Source of the DNA: Pseudomonas sp. P8_229
Lineage (GTDB): Bacteria; Pseudomonadota; Gammaproteobacteria; Pseudomonadales; Pseudomonadaceae
Direction of reading: 5' to 3'
NCBI RefSeq assembly: GCF_034008635.1
Contig: NZ_CP125378.1
Coordinates: 3,906,501 to 3,970,500 of the forward strand
DNA length: 64,000 bases
The notes below the pieces were generated by a model. It was not told where the DNA came from. It was given only the letters and a program-made list of their open reading frames with translations, and did no database searches. The first letter of the stretch is position 1. Each line of letters begins with the position of its first letter. This document shows positions 1-8,602 of the stretch, piece after piece. Made by a program: the position numbers and the translations under genes.

Positions 1-2150
1 CCGCTACCGATCAGGCGAATCACTCGCCGCTCGCCCGCCTGCCTGTGATTCTGCTTCAGGTCCGCGACAAGGCTGCCCAGCAACTGCGCCATGGCTTGCA
101 GGAGTTATTCGATAACGCCGACGACACCCTGTTCGAGATGGCCGACCGGGCGCGCAACGACGTCGAACAGAACATCTTTTTCGAAGCCATGCGCGACCTG
201 CGCCTCAAGCGCAAAAACATTGAACGTGGCTTTCTCGAGCAGTTCTTCGAAGCCTTCGTTGCCCTCATCCAGTACGACGTTGTACAGCAGACGCTGCCCG
301 ATTCGCTGATGTTCGAGGATTCGGCGCCGCGTACCGATGACATGGAGCGCAGCGTGGCGGTCGAGACCATGGTCGGCCGTGTGCTCAAACGTGACGGCTT
401 TGCCCTCGACCAACTGACCGCGCGGTTCAACGCGCTGCTTGGCAAACCCATCGACGATCAGCACAACCCGCTCGGCCCGGCGATGCTCTGCGAGTATTTT
501 CTGCAGGCCGGACGTAACCTGGGCGTGGAGATCAAGGTCAAGCTGATCCTGCTCAAACTGTTCGAGCGCTATGTACTCGCGGACACCGAGCCGTTGTACG
601 CCGAAGCCAATCAATTGCTGATCGCCACCGGCGTGTTGCCCGAGTTGAAGCCGGCACCGGCACGACGGGCGGTCGAGCGCGCTGCGGCCAGCATCAGCAG
701 CGAAGAAAGCGATGAGCCTGCGCCCGCCGACGAAGGTGTGCAGGAAGTCTTCGCCGCGCTGCAGGAGCTGCTTCTGCATGTGCGTGGCAGCGTCGCCCCG
801 ACCCTGGAGCCGAGCGTTGCGACGCAACCGATCAGCACTCGCGACCTGCTGCGCCTGCTCTCGCACCTGCAGCAATATGTACCGGCACTGGCGGCGCAGG
901 ACGACTTCGATCTGCGTAACCAGCTCGAACAGTTGCTGACGCGGGTCAGCGTCAGGAGTGGCAAGTCGCGCATTGTCGACGGTGCCGACGAGGACGTGAT
1001 CAACCTGATCGCCATGGTCTTCGATTGCATCCTTGAGGATCGCAACCTGCCGGATTCGCTCAAGGCGCTGATCGCCCGTCTGCAGATTCCGATGCTCAAG
1101 GTGGCAGTGCTCGACAAGAGCTTCTTCAGCCGCAGCAGCCACCCGGCGCGGCGCCTGCTCAATGAAATCGCCGATGCAGCCATGGGCTGGGGCGATTGCA
1201 ACGGTGAGGCGCGCGACAGCCTGTATCTGCGCATCGAACAAGTGGTGCAGCGCTTGCTGAGCGACTTTGGCGATGATCCGGCGATCTTTTCCGAACTGCT
1301 CGCCGACTTCCTGGCCTTCACCAGCGATGAGCGTCGACGTAGCGAATTGCTTGAGCAGCGTTTGCGCGATGCCGAAGAGGGACGGGCGAGAACCGAACTG
1401 GCGCGCCGGCGCGTCGAGCAGGCGTTGAATCAGGTGCTGCTGGGTAAAGTCCTGCCGCCGTCGGTGGTGACGTTTGTACGCGATGCCTGGAGCAAGGTGT
1501 TGCTGCTGACGTGCCTCAAGCATGGCGATCAGTCCGCTGAATGGCAGGCAGATGTGCAGACCATGGAGCAATTGATCTGGAGCGTTCAACGGCATGACGA
1601 GGCGGACGCGGGCCCGCGTTTGCTGGCGCTGGTGCCGGGGTTGCTCAAGTCACTGCGTGACGGCCTGAGCAGTTCGGCGTTCGATCCGTTTGCCACCAGC
1701 GAATTTTTCAGCGAGCTCGAAGCGCTGCATGTGCGGGTACTTGAACCCGCTGCCGAGCAGGCCCCGACCGACGCAGCGACGTTGGTCGAGGTGTCGCAGC
1801 ACATTATCCTGCGCAGCGCCGACGAGGGGGCGGGCAGCCTGAATCCGACAGGCCTTGCCCATGATGACGCTGGGCTGCGTCAAGTGGAGCAATTGCGCCT
1901 GGGCAGTTGGGTCGCTTTCCAGGAGGACGACGAGCACACTCTGCGCTGCAAGCTGGCGGCCATTATTGAAACCACCGGCAAGTACGTGTTTGTCGATCGC
2001 ACCGGGATGAAAGTGCTGGAGCGCAGCCGCGTCGGCCTGGCCCTCGAGTTCCGGCGTGGCGCGGTACGTGTGCTGGACGACACCTTGTTGTTCGACCGGG
2101 CTCTGGAGTCGGTGCTCGGCAATCTGCGGCGACTCAATCGCGGCAAGTGA
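1..2150 (+). CDS. DUF1631 family protein, 5' end cut off by the window
   Basis: The reading frame is open to the left edge (in frame from base 3), so the GTG at 45 is probably internal and the true start lies outside the window. About 715 residues are visible. The protein is hydrophilic, with no signal peptide or membrane segment. It is rich in helices with many Arg, Glu and Leu residues, as in the long proteins of unknown function annotated DUF1631 in Pseudomonas. The C-terminal part (from about residue 600) looks like a small beta-rich domain (LGSWVAFQEDDEHTLRCKLA). In P. aeruginosa a gene of this type sits directly before ampD, and it does so here. No biochemical role can be read from the sequence. 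Confidence 0.85.
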   Translation, partial: ATDQANHSPLARLPVILLQVRDKAAQQLRHGLQELFDNADDTLFEMADRARNDVEQNIFFEAMRDLRLKRKNIERGFLEQFFEAFVALIQYDVVQQTLPDSLMFEDSAPRTDDMERSVAVETMVGRVLKRDGFALDQLTARFNALLGKPIDDQHNPLGPAMLCEYFLQAGRNLGVEIKVKLILLKLFERYVLADTEPLYAEANQLLIATGVLPELKPAPARRAVERAAASISSEESDEPAPADEGVQEVFAALQELLLHVRGSVAPTLEPSVATQPISTRDLLRLLSHLQQYVPALAAQDDFDLRNQLEQLLTRVSVRSGKSRIVDGADEDVINLIAMVFDCILEDRNLPDSLKALIARLQIPMLKVAVLDKSFFSRSSHPARRLLNEIADAAMGWGDCNGEARDSLYLRIEQVVQRLLSDFGDDPAIFSELLADFLAFTSDERRRSELLEQRLRDAEEGRARTELARRRVEQALNQVLLGKVLPPSVVTFVRDAWSKVLLLTCLKHGDQSAEWQADVQTMEQLIWSVQRHDEADAGPRLLALVPGLLKSLRDGLSSSAFDPFATSEFFSELEALHVRVLEPAAEQAPTDAATLVEVSQHIILRSADEGAGSLNPTGLAHDDAGLRQVEQLRLGSWVAFQEDDEHTLRCKLAAIIETTGKYVFVDRTGMKVLERSRVGLALEFRRGAVRVLDDTLLFDRALESVLGNLRRLNRGK

Positions 2151-2214
2151 TCGCGCGCCGGGGGTCGATCACGGCATACTGGGCGTCAACACAGTCGGCG
2201 TTGAAGGAATCGGT

Positions 2215-2775
2215 ATGCAGTTGGATCCCGCTAGCGGGTGGTGTCACGGGGTGCAGGTCTGCCCATCGCCCAACTTCAATGAACGCCCTGCGGGCGAAAT
2301 CTCCCTGTTGGTGATCCACAACATCAGCCTGCCACCGGCGCAGTTCGCCACCGGCAAGGTGCAGGAATTTTTCCAGAACCGACTGGATGTCACCGAGCAT
2401 CCCTATTTTGCAGGGATCGCCGACCTGCGTGTCTCGGCGCATTTTCTGATCGAACGTGACGGCAGCGTCACCCAGTTTGTCTCCTGTCTTGAACGGGCGT
2501 GGCACGCTGGCGTCTCGATGTTCGAGGGCCGCGAAACCTGTAACGATTTTTCCGTGGGCATCGAACTCGAAGGCACCGATGATCTGCCATTCACCGATGC
2601 GCAGTACCAGGCATTGATCACGCTGACCCGTCAGCTGCAAACGGCATTTCCGGCTATCACCGGCGCCCGCATCTGCGGGCACAGCGACATCGCACCCGGG
2701 CGCAAGACCGATCCTGGCCCGGCATTCGACTGGGCGCGTTACCGCGCAGCCCTGGCACAAGAGGAAGGACAATGA
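2215..2775 (+). CDS. ampD: AmpD, 1,6-anhydro-N-acetylmuramyl-L-alanine amidase
   Basis: Cytoplasmic zinc amidase of peptidoglycan recycling. It cuts the stem peptide from 1,6-anhydroMurNAc and so lowers the muropeptide signal that activates AmpR and ampC. The protein has 186 residues, the normal AmpD length. Zinc ligands of the amidase_2 fold are visible: His35 in VIHNIS, and His156 and Asp166 in CGHSDIAPGRKTDPG. The ATG at 2215 is preferred over the longer upstream frame because GAAGGA lies 6-7 bases before it and the protein then begins with the usual MQLDPASGW. The stop codon overlaps the ampE start (ATGA), so the two genes are translationally coupled. Confidence 0.97.
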   Translation: MQLDPASGWCHGVQVCPSPNFNERPAGEISLLVIHNISLPPAQFATGKVQEFFQNRLDVTEHPYFAGIADLRVSAHFLIERDGSVTQFVSCLERAWHAGVSMFEGRETCNDFSVGIELEGTDDLPFTDAQYQALITLTRQLQTAFPAITGARICGHSDIAPGRKTDPGPAFDWARYRAALAQEEGQ

Positions 2776-3611
2776 GTTTTCTGGTGTTACTGCTGGCGGT
2801 CTGGATCGAGAAATTCTCGGCCCTGCGCCATCGGGTTCAACGCGATGGCGGATGGATCCGCGAACTGAACAAACTCGAAACCAGCGCGCGCCTGGGCCAG
2901 CGGCCATGGCTGGTGCTGACGATTCTGGTGCTGCTGCCGGTGGCGCTGCTCGGCTTGTTGCTGCTGGTGCTGGAACCTGTGGCGTACGGCTTGCTGGCCT
3001 TGCCGGTGCATGTGCTGGTGGTGATTTACGCCTTGGGCCGCGGAGATCTGCTCGGCGGCCTCGGGCCGTTTCGTGATGCCTGGCGCCGCGAAGACCTGCA
3101 AGCCGCCGCGCATGTGGCCAAACGTGATCTGGACATCTGCGCCGACAGCGGCGAGCAGTTGCTGGATCGGGTCCAGGGTCATCTGTTGTGGGAGGCCTAT
3201 CAGAGCTTCTTCGCGGTGATTTTCTGGTACTTCGTGCTCGGTCCGGTGGTGGCGCTGGCTTATCGCTTGCTGGCGCTGGCACAAGAGCACGGCCAGAATC
3301 CGGCGCTGGTGGAAAGAGCGGGGCAGTTGCGCCATGCCTTGGACTGGGTGCCGGTGCGCTTGCTTGCTGCCAGTCTGGCTCTGGTCGGCAACTTCGTTGC
3401 AGTCAGCCGGGTCATGTTGCATGAGCTGCTGAACTGGAACATCAGCGCTGCGCAACTGATCAACAAGGTCGGGCTGGCAGCCGGCGAGATCCCGCCGCCG
3501 GTGGTCGGGCCTGAAGGCATCAACACCCTCGATTGCCTGTGGGAACTGCTGCTGCGCGCGGCGGTGCTGTGGTATGCCGGGTTTGCCTTGTGGACCGTGC
3601 TGGTTCACTGA
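2772..3611 (+). CDS. ampE: AmpE, inner-membrane protein of the ampDE operon
   Basis: Polytopic inner-membrane protein of 279 residues, known as the partner of AmpD in beta-lactamase regulation; its own biochemical role is unsettled. It starts MSFLVLLLAVWIEKFSALR and has hydrophobic segments at about residues 1-12, 48-85, 145-170, 195-215 and near the C-terminus. It overlaps ampD by four bases (ATGA), which is the standard operon arrangement. A perfect inverted repeat follows the stop and may end the transcript. Confidence 0.95.
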   Translation: MSFLVLLLAVWIEKFSALRHRVQRDGGWIRELNKLETSARLGQRPWLVLTILVLLPVALLGLLLLVLEPVAYGLLALPVHVLVVIYALGRGDLLGGLGPFRDAWRREDLQAAAHVAKRDLDICADSGEQLLDRVQGHLLWEAYQSFFAVIFWYFVLGPVVALAYRLLALAQEHGQNPALVERAGQLRHALDWVPVRLLAASLALVGNFVAVSRVMLHELLNWNISAAQLINKVGLAAGEIPPPVVGPEGINTLDCLWELLLRAAVLWYAGFALWTVLVH

Positions 3612-3629
3612 TCCCTTGGTGAAATTCAG

Positions 3630-3657
3630 GTGGTGAGGGGATTCATCCCCTCACCAC
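3630..3657. repeat. Perfect inverted repeat (REP-type) after ampE
   Basis: An 11-bp stem GTGGTGAGGGG with a 6-base loop ATTCAT. The same GGTGAGGGGATTCATCCCC sequence makes up the arms of the REPIN at 5866-5973, so this looks like a single short member of that family. It could fold in the ampE transcript, but no T-run follows, so a terminator function is only possible. Confidence 0.75.
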
Positions 3658-3806
3658 AAGGTCAGTTGTCAACTCAGGTAGTCGTTAACCTTAAGTTACA
3701 AAACCTCCCCTCGATTTAAGCTATACAGAGACAGCGCCCGATAGTGGCTATCTGCTGTCGCCCCGCGCCTGCCAATAAAAACAAGAAAAGCCAAGGGAGA
3801 CTTCCA

Positions 3807-5837
3807 GTGAAGAGCTTGCTCTATCCCGCCGTCTCGCTGATGAACCGTCTGAGCTTCGGCATGAAGTTCAGCCTGATCAGCGTGCTGTTCCTGGTGCCGA
3901 TGCTGGTGACCAATTTTTATCTGGTGCGCGATTCCTATCGTGAATTCCAGGGCACCCGGGTGGAGTTGCAGAGCCTCGACCTGTTGGGCAGTAGCCTGAC
4001 CCTGCGCCGGGATCTGGAGACTCTCAATAACCTGGTACAAGTAGATGTCATCCTCGGTCAGTCCGGCAAGGCCGGCAATCTCGAAGCGCAGATCAGCAGC
4101 CTGGAGCAAACGGTCCTTTCGCGTCTGCAAAGCCTGCAGGCGATGACCGATGATCCTGAGCAGATCAAGGTTTTTGACGGCAAACGCGATGAAATGATCA
4201 GCGCGTTCAAGGCTCAGCAGGCGGAAAACTCCCTGCAAAGCAAAAGCGGGATGATCGGCAAACTGCTCGGCAATGCGCAGATCTTCAGCCAGATCATCGC
4301 CAGTCAGGCCGGTCTGAGCCGCGACAATCAGGGTGACATCCGTCAGCTCAGCGAACTTGTGACCAACATTACACCGGCCGTGACCCAGACCCTCGGTGAG
4401 GGCCGGGCCATCGGCTCGTACTCATTGGGCCAGGGCTTTCTCAACAGTTCGTCGAGCACCCGGTTTGACGAGTTGCTGGCGCAGATCGAAAAACTCCAGG
4501 CCGAATACGCCCTGAAACTGGCGGACGCTCTCGACTCCAGCAAAGCCGCGCGCGCAGACCTCAGTACCCAGGCCGACAACAGCAAAACCTCTCTCAAACA
4601 GGCCAGCGAACTGTTTGAAGAGAAAGTCGTGGTGGCCGAAACCCTCGATACCCCGTGGCAAGCGTTCTACGACCAGGTCACCGGGCTGATGGACAAGACC
4701 TACCAGCTCAACGACGTGACCCTGAAATTCCTCGATACCCAATTGCAGCAACGCCTGGCGCAGAACCGCACGCACATGGTCCTGCAGGCCGTGGCGTTGT
4801 CGGTGGTGTTTGTGCTGATTTTCTATCTCTACGGTGGTTTCTACGCGTCGACCCGCACCACGCTCAAGCGCTTGGGGGCGATGATGGACAAGGTCGCGGC
4901 CGGTGACATGACGGTCAATTTCGTCGCCCACAGCCGTGATGAACTGGGTGAGTTGGGCGAAGTGTTCAATGGCACCGTGAGGAAGATCCACGACCTGATC
5001 GAGCGGGTCGGCCATACCGTGAGCGAAGTCGAGCGCCAGGCCGGGCAGGTGGAAAATGTGTCCGCGCAGAGCAACCAGGCGGTGGCGGGGCAGCGCACGC
5101 AGATCGAGCAAGTGGCGACCGCGATGAACCAGATGTCGGCGACCTCGCTGGAAGTGGCCCGCAGCGCGGCGGCAGCGGTGAGCAGTGCCCACAGCGTCAA
5201 CGATGAAACCATCAGCGGTCGTGGATTGGTCGAGTCGCAGCAGGGCAGCATTGCCGCGCTGGCCAGCGAGATCGATCAGTCCGTGCGGGTGATCAACCAG
5301 TTGGCCAGTGACAGCCAGTCGATCAGCCGCGTATTGGAGGTGATCAAGAGTATCGCCGAGCAAACCAACCTGTTGGCGCTCAACGCTGCCATCGAAGCGG
5401 CCCGTGCCGGTGAACAGGGTCGTGGGTTTGCCGTGGTGGCGGACGAGGTGCGTACCTTGGCCAAGCGCACCCAGCAATCGACCGAAGAAATCGAACAGAT
5501 GATTGCCAAGCTGCACGGTGGAGTCGGCGCGGCGGTGAAAGCCATGGGCGTCAGCCATCAGATGGCCAGCGGCACGGTCGGGCAGTCGGAAAAGGTCCAG
5601 CAGGCGCTGGAAAATATCCTGGGTGCGGTGGGCATGATCGTCGATCAGAACCAGCAGATCGCCGCTGCCGTGGAACAACAGACCGCCGTGGCGCACGACA
5701 TCGACCAGAACATCGTCGAGATCAACCGCGCCGGCGAGCGCACGGCCCAAGGTGCGCATCAGACGGAAGATGCCAGCCGGGCACTGTCGGCGCAGGTGGT
5801 GGAGCTCAAGCAGTTGATCAGCGCATTTCGCGTCTGA
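3807..5837 (+). CDS. Methyl-accepting chemotaxis protein
   Basis: Transmembrane chemoreceptor of 676 residues. The order is: N-terminal membrane segment (about 20-40, FSLISVLFLVPMLVTNFYL), a helical periplasmic domain of about 290 residues, a second membrane segment (about 330-350, VVFVLIFYLYGGF), HAMP, then a long cytoplasmic signalling coiled coil with the conserved hairpin tip (EQTNLLALNAAIEAARAGEQ). It should bind CheA and CheW and be methylated by CheR. The GTG at 3807 is chosen because AAGGGAGA ends six bases before it; an in-frame ATG at 3840 is the alternative. In P. aeruginosa a transducer gene sits at this same place after ampE. The periplasmic domain gives no clear ligand. Confidence 0.93.
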   Translation: MKSLLYPAVSLMNRLSFGMKFSLISVLFLVPMLVTNFYLVRDSYREFQGTRVELQSLDLLGSSLTLRRDLETLNNLVQVDVILGQSGKAGNLEAQISSLEQTVLSRLQSLQAMTDDPEQIKVFDGKRDEMISAFKAQQAENSLQSKSGMIGKLLGNAQIFSQIIASQAGLSRDNQGDIRQLSELVTNITPAVTQTLGEGRAIGSYSLGQGFLNSSSSTRFDELLAQIEKLQAEYALKLADALDSSKAARADLSTQADNSKTSLKQASELFEEKVVVAETLDTPWQAFYDQVTGLMDKTYQLNDVTLKFLDTQLQQRLAQNRTHMVLQAVALSVVFVLIFYLYGGFYASTRTTLKRLGAMMDKVAAGDMTVNFVAHSRDELGELGEVFNGTVRKIHDLIERVGHTVSEVERQAGQVENVSAQSNQAVAGQRTQIEQVATAMNQMSATSLEVARSAAAAVSSAHSVNDETISGRGLVESQQGSIAALASEIDQSVRVINQLASDSQSISRVLEVIKSIAEQTNLLALNAAIEAARAGEQGRGFAVVADEVRTLAKRTQQSTEEIEQMIAKLHGGVGAAVKAMGVSHQMASGTVGQSEKVQQALENILGAVGMIVDQNQQIAAAVEQQTAVAHDIDQNIVEINRAGERTAQGAHQTEDASRALSAQVVELKQLISAFRV

Positions 5838-5865
5838 GGCCTGCGCGCCACCCTTAGGCAGATAA

Positions 5866-5973
5866 CCTGTGGTGAGGGGATTCATCCCCGATGGGACGCG
5901 AAGCGTCCCCCATGTCTGTAAGTGATCAGGGACTGCTGCGCAGTCCATCGGGGATGAATCCCCTCACCACAGG
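5866..5973. repeat. REPIN (two inverted REP arms)
   Basis: Inverted arms CCTGTGGTGAGGGGATTCAT and its complement enclose about 50 bases that contain a second small palindrome (GGGACGCGAAGCGTCCC). It directly follows the chemoreceptor gene. REPINs are short non-autonomous elements mobilised by RAYT transposases; no RAYT gene is present in this window. Confidence 0.85.
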
Positions 5974-6130
5974 CTCATTCAAACAGGGGCAGCAGGGCAG
6001 ATGTCCGAACATTTTGTAATGCTTTGATACTTACGCTTGTAAGCCAATTCCTGTTTTCTTTCGGCGACTGGCTTTTCGTCATTAATGAGCCAGTATTCCT
6101 GTTCCGTTGATTGCGTCGAGGAGGCCGCTC

Positions 6131-6520
6131 ATGTCCGTTGCAACCTTGGGAATCCAGGGCCGTTGTGCACATTGCCAGACTACGCAGCAGCTCAAACCAT
6201 GGCAGCTCAACGCCATTGCGATCAACGAGCAGTTCACCTGTGCGCACTGCCAGAAAAGCCTGGAGTTGCGCTGCCCGAAACAGATCAAACGCTTCAGATC
6301 CCTCGATTCGCTGGGACTGTTGCGCTTCAGTGCGTCGTTAACGGTGTGCACTGCGTTGCTGGTGGCGCTGGTCATGGAGTGGATCGGGTTGCTCAGCGTG
6401 AGTGAACAACTGAACGCTTCGCTGATCGTGCTTTTCGTGTACTTCGCGTTGCTGCGCTTTGTTCACCATCGCCAGCACATGACTTTGATCCTCGACGCGG
6501 CCAAGGCCCACGCCGACTGA
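6131..6520 (+). CDS. Small zinc-ribbon membrane protein of unknown function
   Basis: 129 residues. Two CxxC pairs near the N-terminus (GRCAHCQ and FTCAHCQ, about 28 residues apart) make a likely zinc ribbon. Two hydrophobic segments follow (about 66-85 and 93-112), then a short basic tail. The ATG at 6131 is chosen because CGAGGAGG lies about seven bases upstream; the frame stays open a little further back. The stop is one base from the convergent TatD gene. I do not recognise a named family. The layout of zinc ribbon plus membrane hairpin suggests a membrane-anchored protein with a cytoplasmic metal-binding head. Confidence 0.75.
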   Translation: MSVATLGIQGRCAHCQTTQQLKPWQLNAIAINEQFTCAHCQKSLELRCPKQIKRFRSLDSLGLLRFSASLTVCTALLVALVMEWIGLLSVSEQLNASLIVLFVYFALLRFVHHRQHMTLILDAAKAHAD

Positions 6521-7297
6521 TTACCAGCCGAACACTTCGGCGCAGTTGGCAGTACTGGCCGCCGCCAGTTGTTCTGCACTGATATTCATCAACTCAGCCA
6601 GTGCCGCACAGATTGCCGGCAAGTGAGCGGGGCTGTTGCGCTGGCCGGGGAACATCGCGGGGGCCATGTCCGGCGAGTCGGTTTCCAGCACGATCGACTC
6701 CAGCGGCAGATCCGCCAGTACCCGATGCATGCGCAACGCCTGTGGCCAGGTCGGTGCGCCGCCCAGCCCCAGTTTGAATCCGAGTCTGATGTATTCGCGT
6801 GCCTCTTCACGGCTGCCGGCGAAGGCGTGGATGATGCCGGCACGTTTGAGTTTGAAGCGCTTGAGCGTGGCAATCACCGCCGCGTGGCTGCGGCGTACGT
6901 GGATCAGCGCCGGCAGTTCGAAATCCGCCGCCAGTTGCAGTTGCGCGTCGAACAGCGCCTGCTGGCGTTCGCGGTCGAGGGATTCGATGAAGTAATCCAG
7001 GCCGATCTCGCCCACTGCACACAACTGCCGATGGCCGCGCAGGCGGGTCAGCCAGTCGCCCAGCGCGGTCAGATCCTGCGGGCGATGCTGATCGAGATAC
7101 ACCGGGTGCAGACCGAACGCCGCGTACAGCGCGGCATCGCTTTGCACCAGATCCCACACCCGTTGCCAGTTGCCCTCATAGACCCCCAGCACCACCATCC
7201 GCCGCACCCCGAGGGCACGGCTTTCGGCGAGCAGCGCCGCGCGGTCGGCGTCGAAGTCGGGAAAATCGAGGTGGGTGTGGCTGTCGATCAGCTCCAC
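6521..7297 (-). CDS. TatD-family metal-dependent hydrolase
   Basis: 258-residue TIM-barrel hydrolase of the TatD family; known members are metal-dependent DNases. The HTHLD motif near the N-terminus (residues 7-11), GEIGLDY in the middle, and later IHVRRSHAAV and ETDSPDMAP supply the expected metal ligands. It lies only three bases downstream of fruR on the same strand, so the two are probably co-transcribed. This is a common arrangement in Pseudomonas, but no functional link with fructose use is known to me. Confidence 0.92.
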   Translation of the reverse strand: MELIDSHTHLDFPDFDADRAALLAESRALGVRRMVVLGVYEGNWQRVWDLVQSDAALYAAFGLHPVYLDQHRPQDLTALGDWLTRLRGHRQLCAVGEIGLDYFIESLDRERQQALFDAQLQLAADFELPALIHVRRSHAAVIATLKRFKLKRAGIIHAFAGSREEAREYIRLGFKLGLGGAPTWPQALRMHRVLADLPLESIVLETDSPDMAPAMFPGQRNSPAHLPAICAALAELMNISAEQLAAASTANCAEVFGW

Positions 7298-7300
7298 GGC

Positions 7301-8296
7301 TCAGTTCCGGTGAATACGCTGCTTGAAGGTACGGGCAATGGCCTGCACGCCGGCCTTGTACTCCGACTGTTCGACCGCAGCCAGCGCCAGTTCCAGCGCC
7401 TTGTCGGCGATCAACCGGTGCTGCTGGGCCATGGCGTTGACCGGCAACGGCAGGAAGTCCAGCAACTGCGTGTCACCGAAGGTGCCGAGACGCAGCGGCC
7501 GGGATTTGAGCGGGAAATCATGCAGCGCATCGAACACGCCCTGCAGCAGCACGTAGGAAGTGGTCACCAGCGCATCCGGAAAATGCCCCAGACGTTGCAG
7601 GAGTTCTTCCATCAACTGCTTGCCGCACTCGCGGCTGAAGGATTCGGTGTGTTCGACCAGCACTTCGCCTTTGAAGTCGACCAGCGCTTCTCTGAAACCG
7701 GCGGCCCGTTCCTGGCTGATGCTCAGCTCCGGGCGGGCGCCCAGCAACACGATCTGTTTGGGCTGCGGGTCGAGCAGGCTTTGGGTCAGGTGCAGGCTGG
7801 CTTCGCGGTCGTCACTGATCACCGAGCAGAAATGCTCGGGTTCCATGACTCGGTCGATGGCGATGATCGGCAAGCCCTTGGCCTGCAACTGACGGTAGCT
7901 GTCGTCGCCGGCCGGCAAGCAACTGGCGACGATCAGCGCATCGCAACGGCGGGCGCGGAACAGTTGCAGCAGTTGGCGTTCGCTGTCCGGCGCATCGTCG
8001 GAGCTGGCGATCAGCAACTGATAACCACGTGCCCGCGCACCTTGCTCCAGCAGCTTGGCGATCCGCGCGTAACTGGGGTTTTCCAGATCCGGCAGAATAA
8101 AGCCCAGCGTGCGCGTGTGCCGACTGCGCAGCCCGGCTGCTTGTGGGTTGGGCGTGAAGCCGTGTTGTTCGACGACCGCACGCACCCGCTCGACCGTGGC
8201 GTTGCTGATGCGTTGCTGTTCGGCCTTGCCGTTGATGACGTAGCTGGCGGTGGTCACGGACACTCCGGCCAACCGTGCGATATCACTGAGTTTCAA
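7301..8296 (-). CDS. fruR: FruR (Cra), LacI-type regulator of fructose genes
   Basis: 331-residue LacI-family repressor. The N-terminal helix-turn-helix is the family type (MKLSDIARLAGVSVTTASYV), followed by a periplasmic-binding-protein-like effector domain. In pseudomonads FruR responds to fructose 1-phosphate and mainly controls the adjacent fruBKA operon, unlike the broad Cra regulon of enterics. It is divergent from fruB with a 306-base gap that contains a close match to the FruR operator. The context makes the assignment firm. Confidence 0.96.
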   Translation of the reverse strand: MKLSDIARLAGVSVTTASYVINGKAEQQRISNATVERVRAVVEQHGFTPNPQAAGLRSRHTRTLGFILPDLENPSYARIAKLLEQGARARGYQLLIASSDDAPDSERQLLQLFRARRCDALIVASCLPAGDDSYRQLQAKGLPIIAIDRVMEPEHFCSVISDDREASLHLTQSLLDPQPKQIVLLGARPELSISQERAAGFREALVDFKGEVLVEHTESFSRECGKQLMEELLQRLGHFPDALVTTSYVLLQGVFDALHDFPLKSRPLRLGTFGDTQLLDFLPLPVNAMAQQHRLIADKALELALAAVEQSEYKAGVQAIARTFKQRIHRN

Positions 8297-8602
8297 CCCG
8301 GTATTTCCTTGTTTTTTCGAGCTAGCCCCGACATTTTCGCCAATCCTACCCGATTAGGGCAGGCGACTATTGTCGCAGCGCATCCGACAAGTTGGACTTC
8401 AAGGATGAGACATTATCGAGTAACGTGCCGATCAATCTAGATTAAACGTTTCAGCAAGCGTATTTTCTACGTTTTAGACGCCTTTGGCCGGTTCTGCCGT
8501 GAAACCGCCAAAACTGCCCCTGAAAAGGATGGCCTACAGCGCCTAAGCTGCAAACAATTCAAAACAATACCTGGCGTCATCAGGCGCCAAAAAGGAGATC
8601 GC
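8297..8602. other. fruR-fruB divergent intergenic region
   Basis: About 306 bases without a gene. It should hold the promoters of both fruR and fruBKA and the operator at 8442-8453. The fruB ribosome site AAGGAG lies at about 8591-8596. I did not find sigma-70 boxes convincing enough to list. Confidence 0.7.
8442..8453 (+). promoter_or_regulatory. FruR (Cra) operator
   Basis: TTAAACGTTTCA, a near-palindrome about 150 bases before the fruB start. To my knowledge it equals the operator described for FruR of Pseudomonas putida in front of fruB. FruR would block fruBKA here until fructose 1-phosphate releases it. Only one such site was seen. Confidence 0.85.

Noticed and set aside
105..1595. Long minus-strand frame opposite the DUF1631 gene
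   Set aside because: Shadow of a high-GC gene: composition is Gln, His and Arg rich with no recognisable domain.
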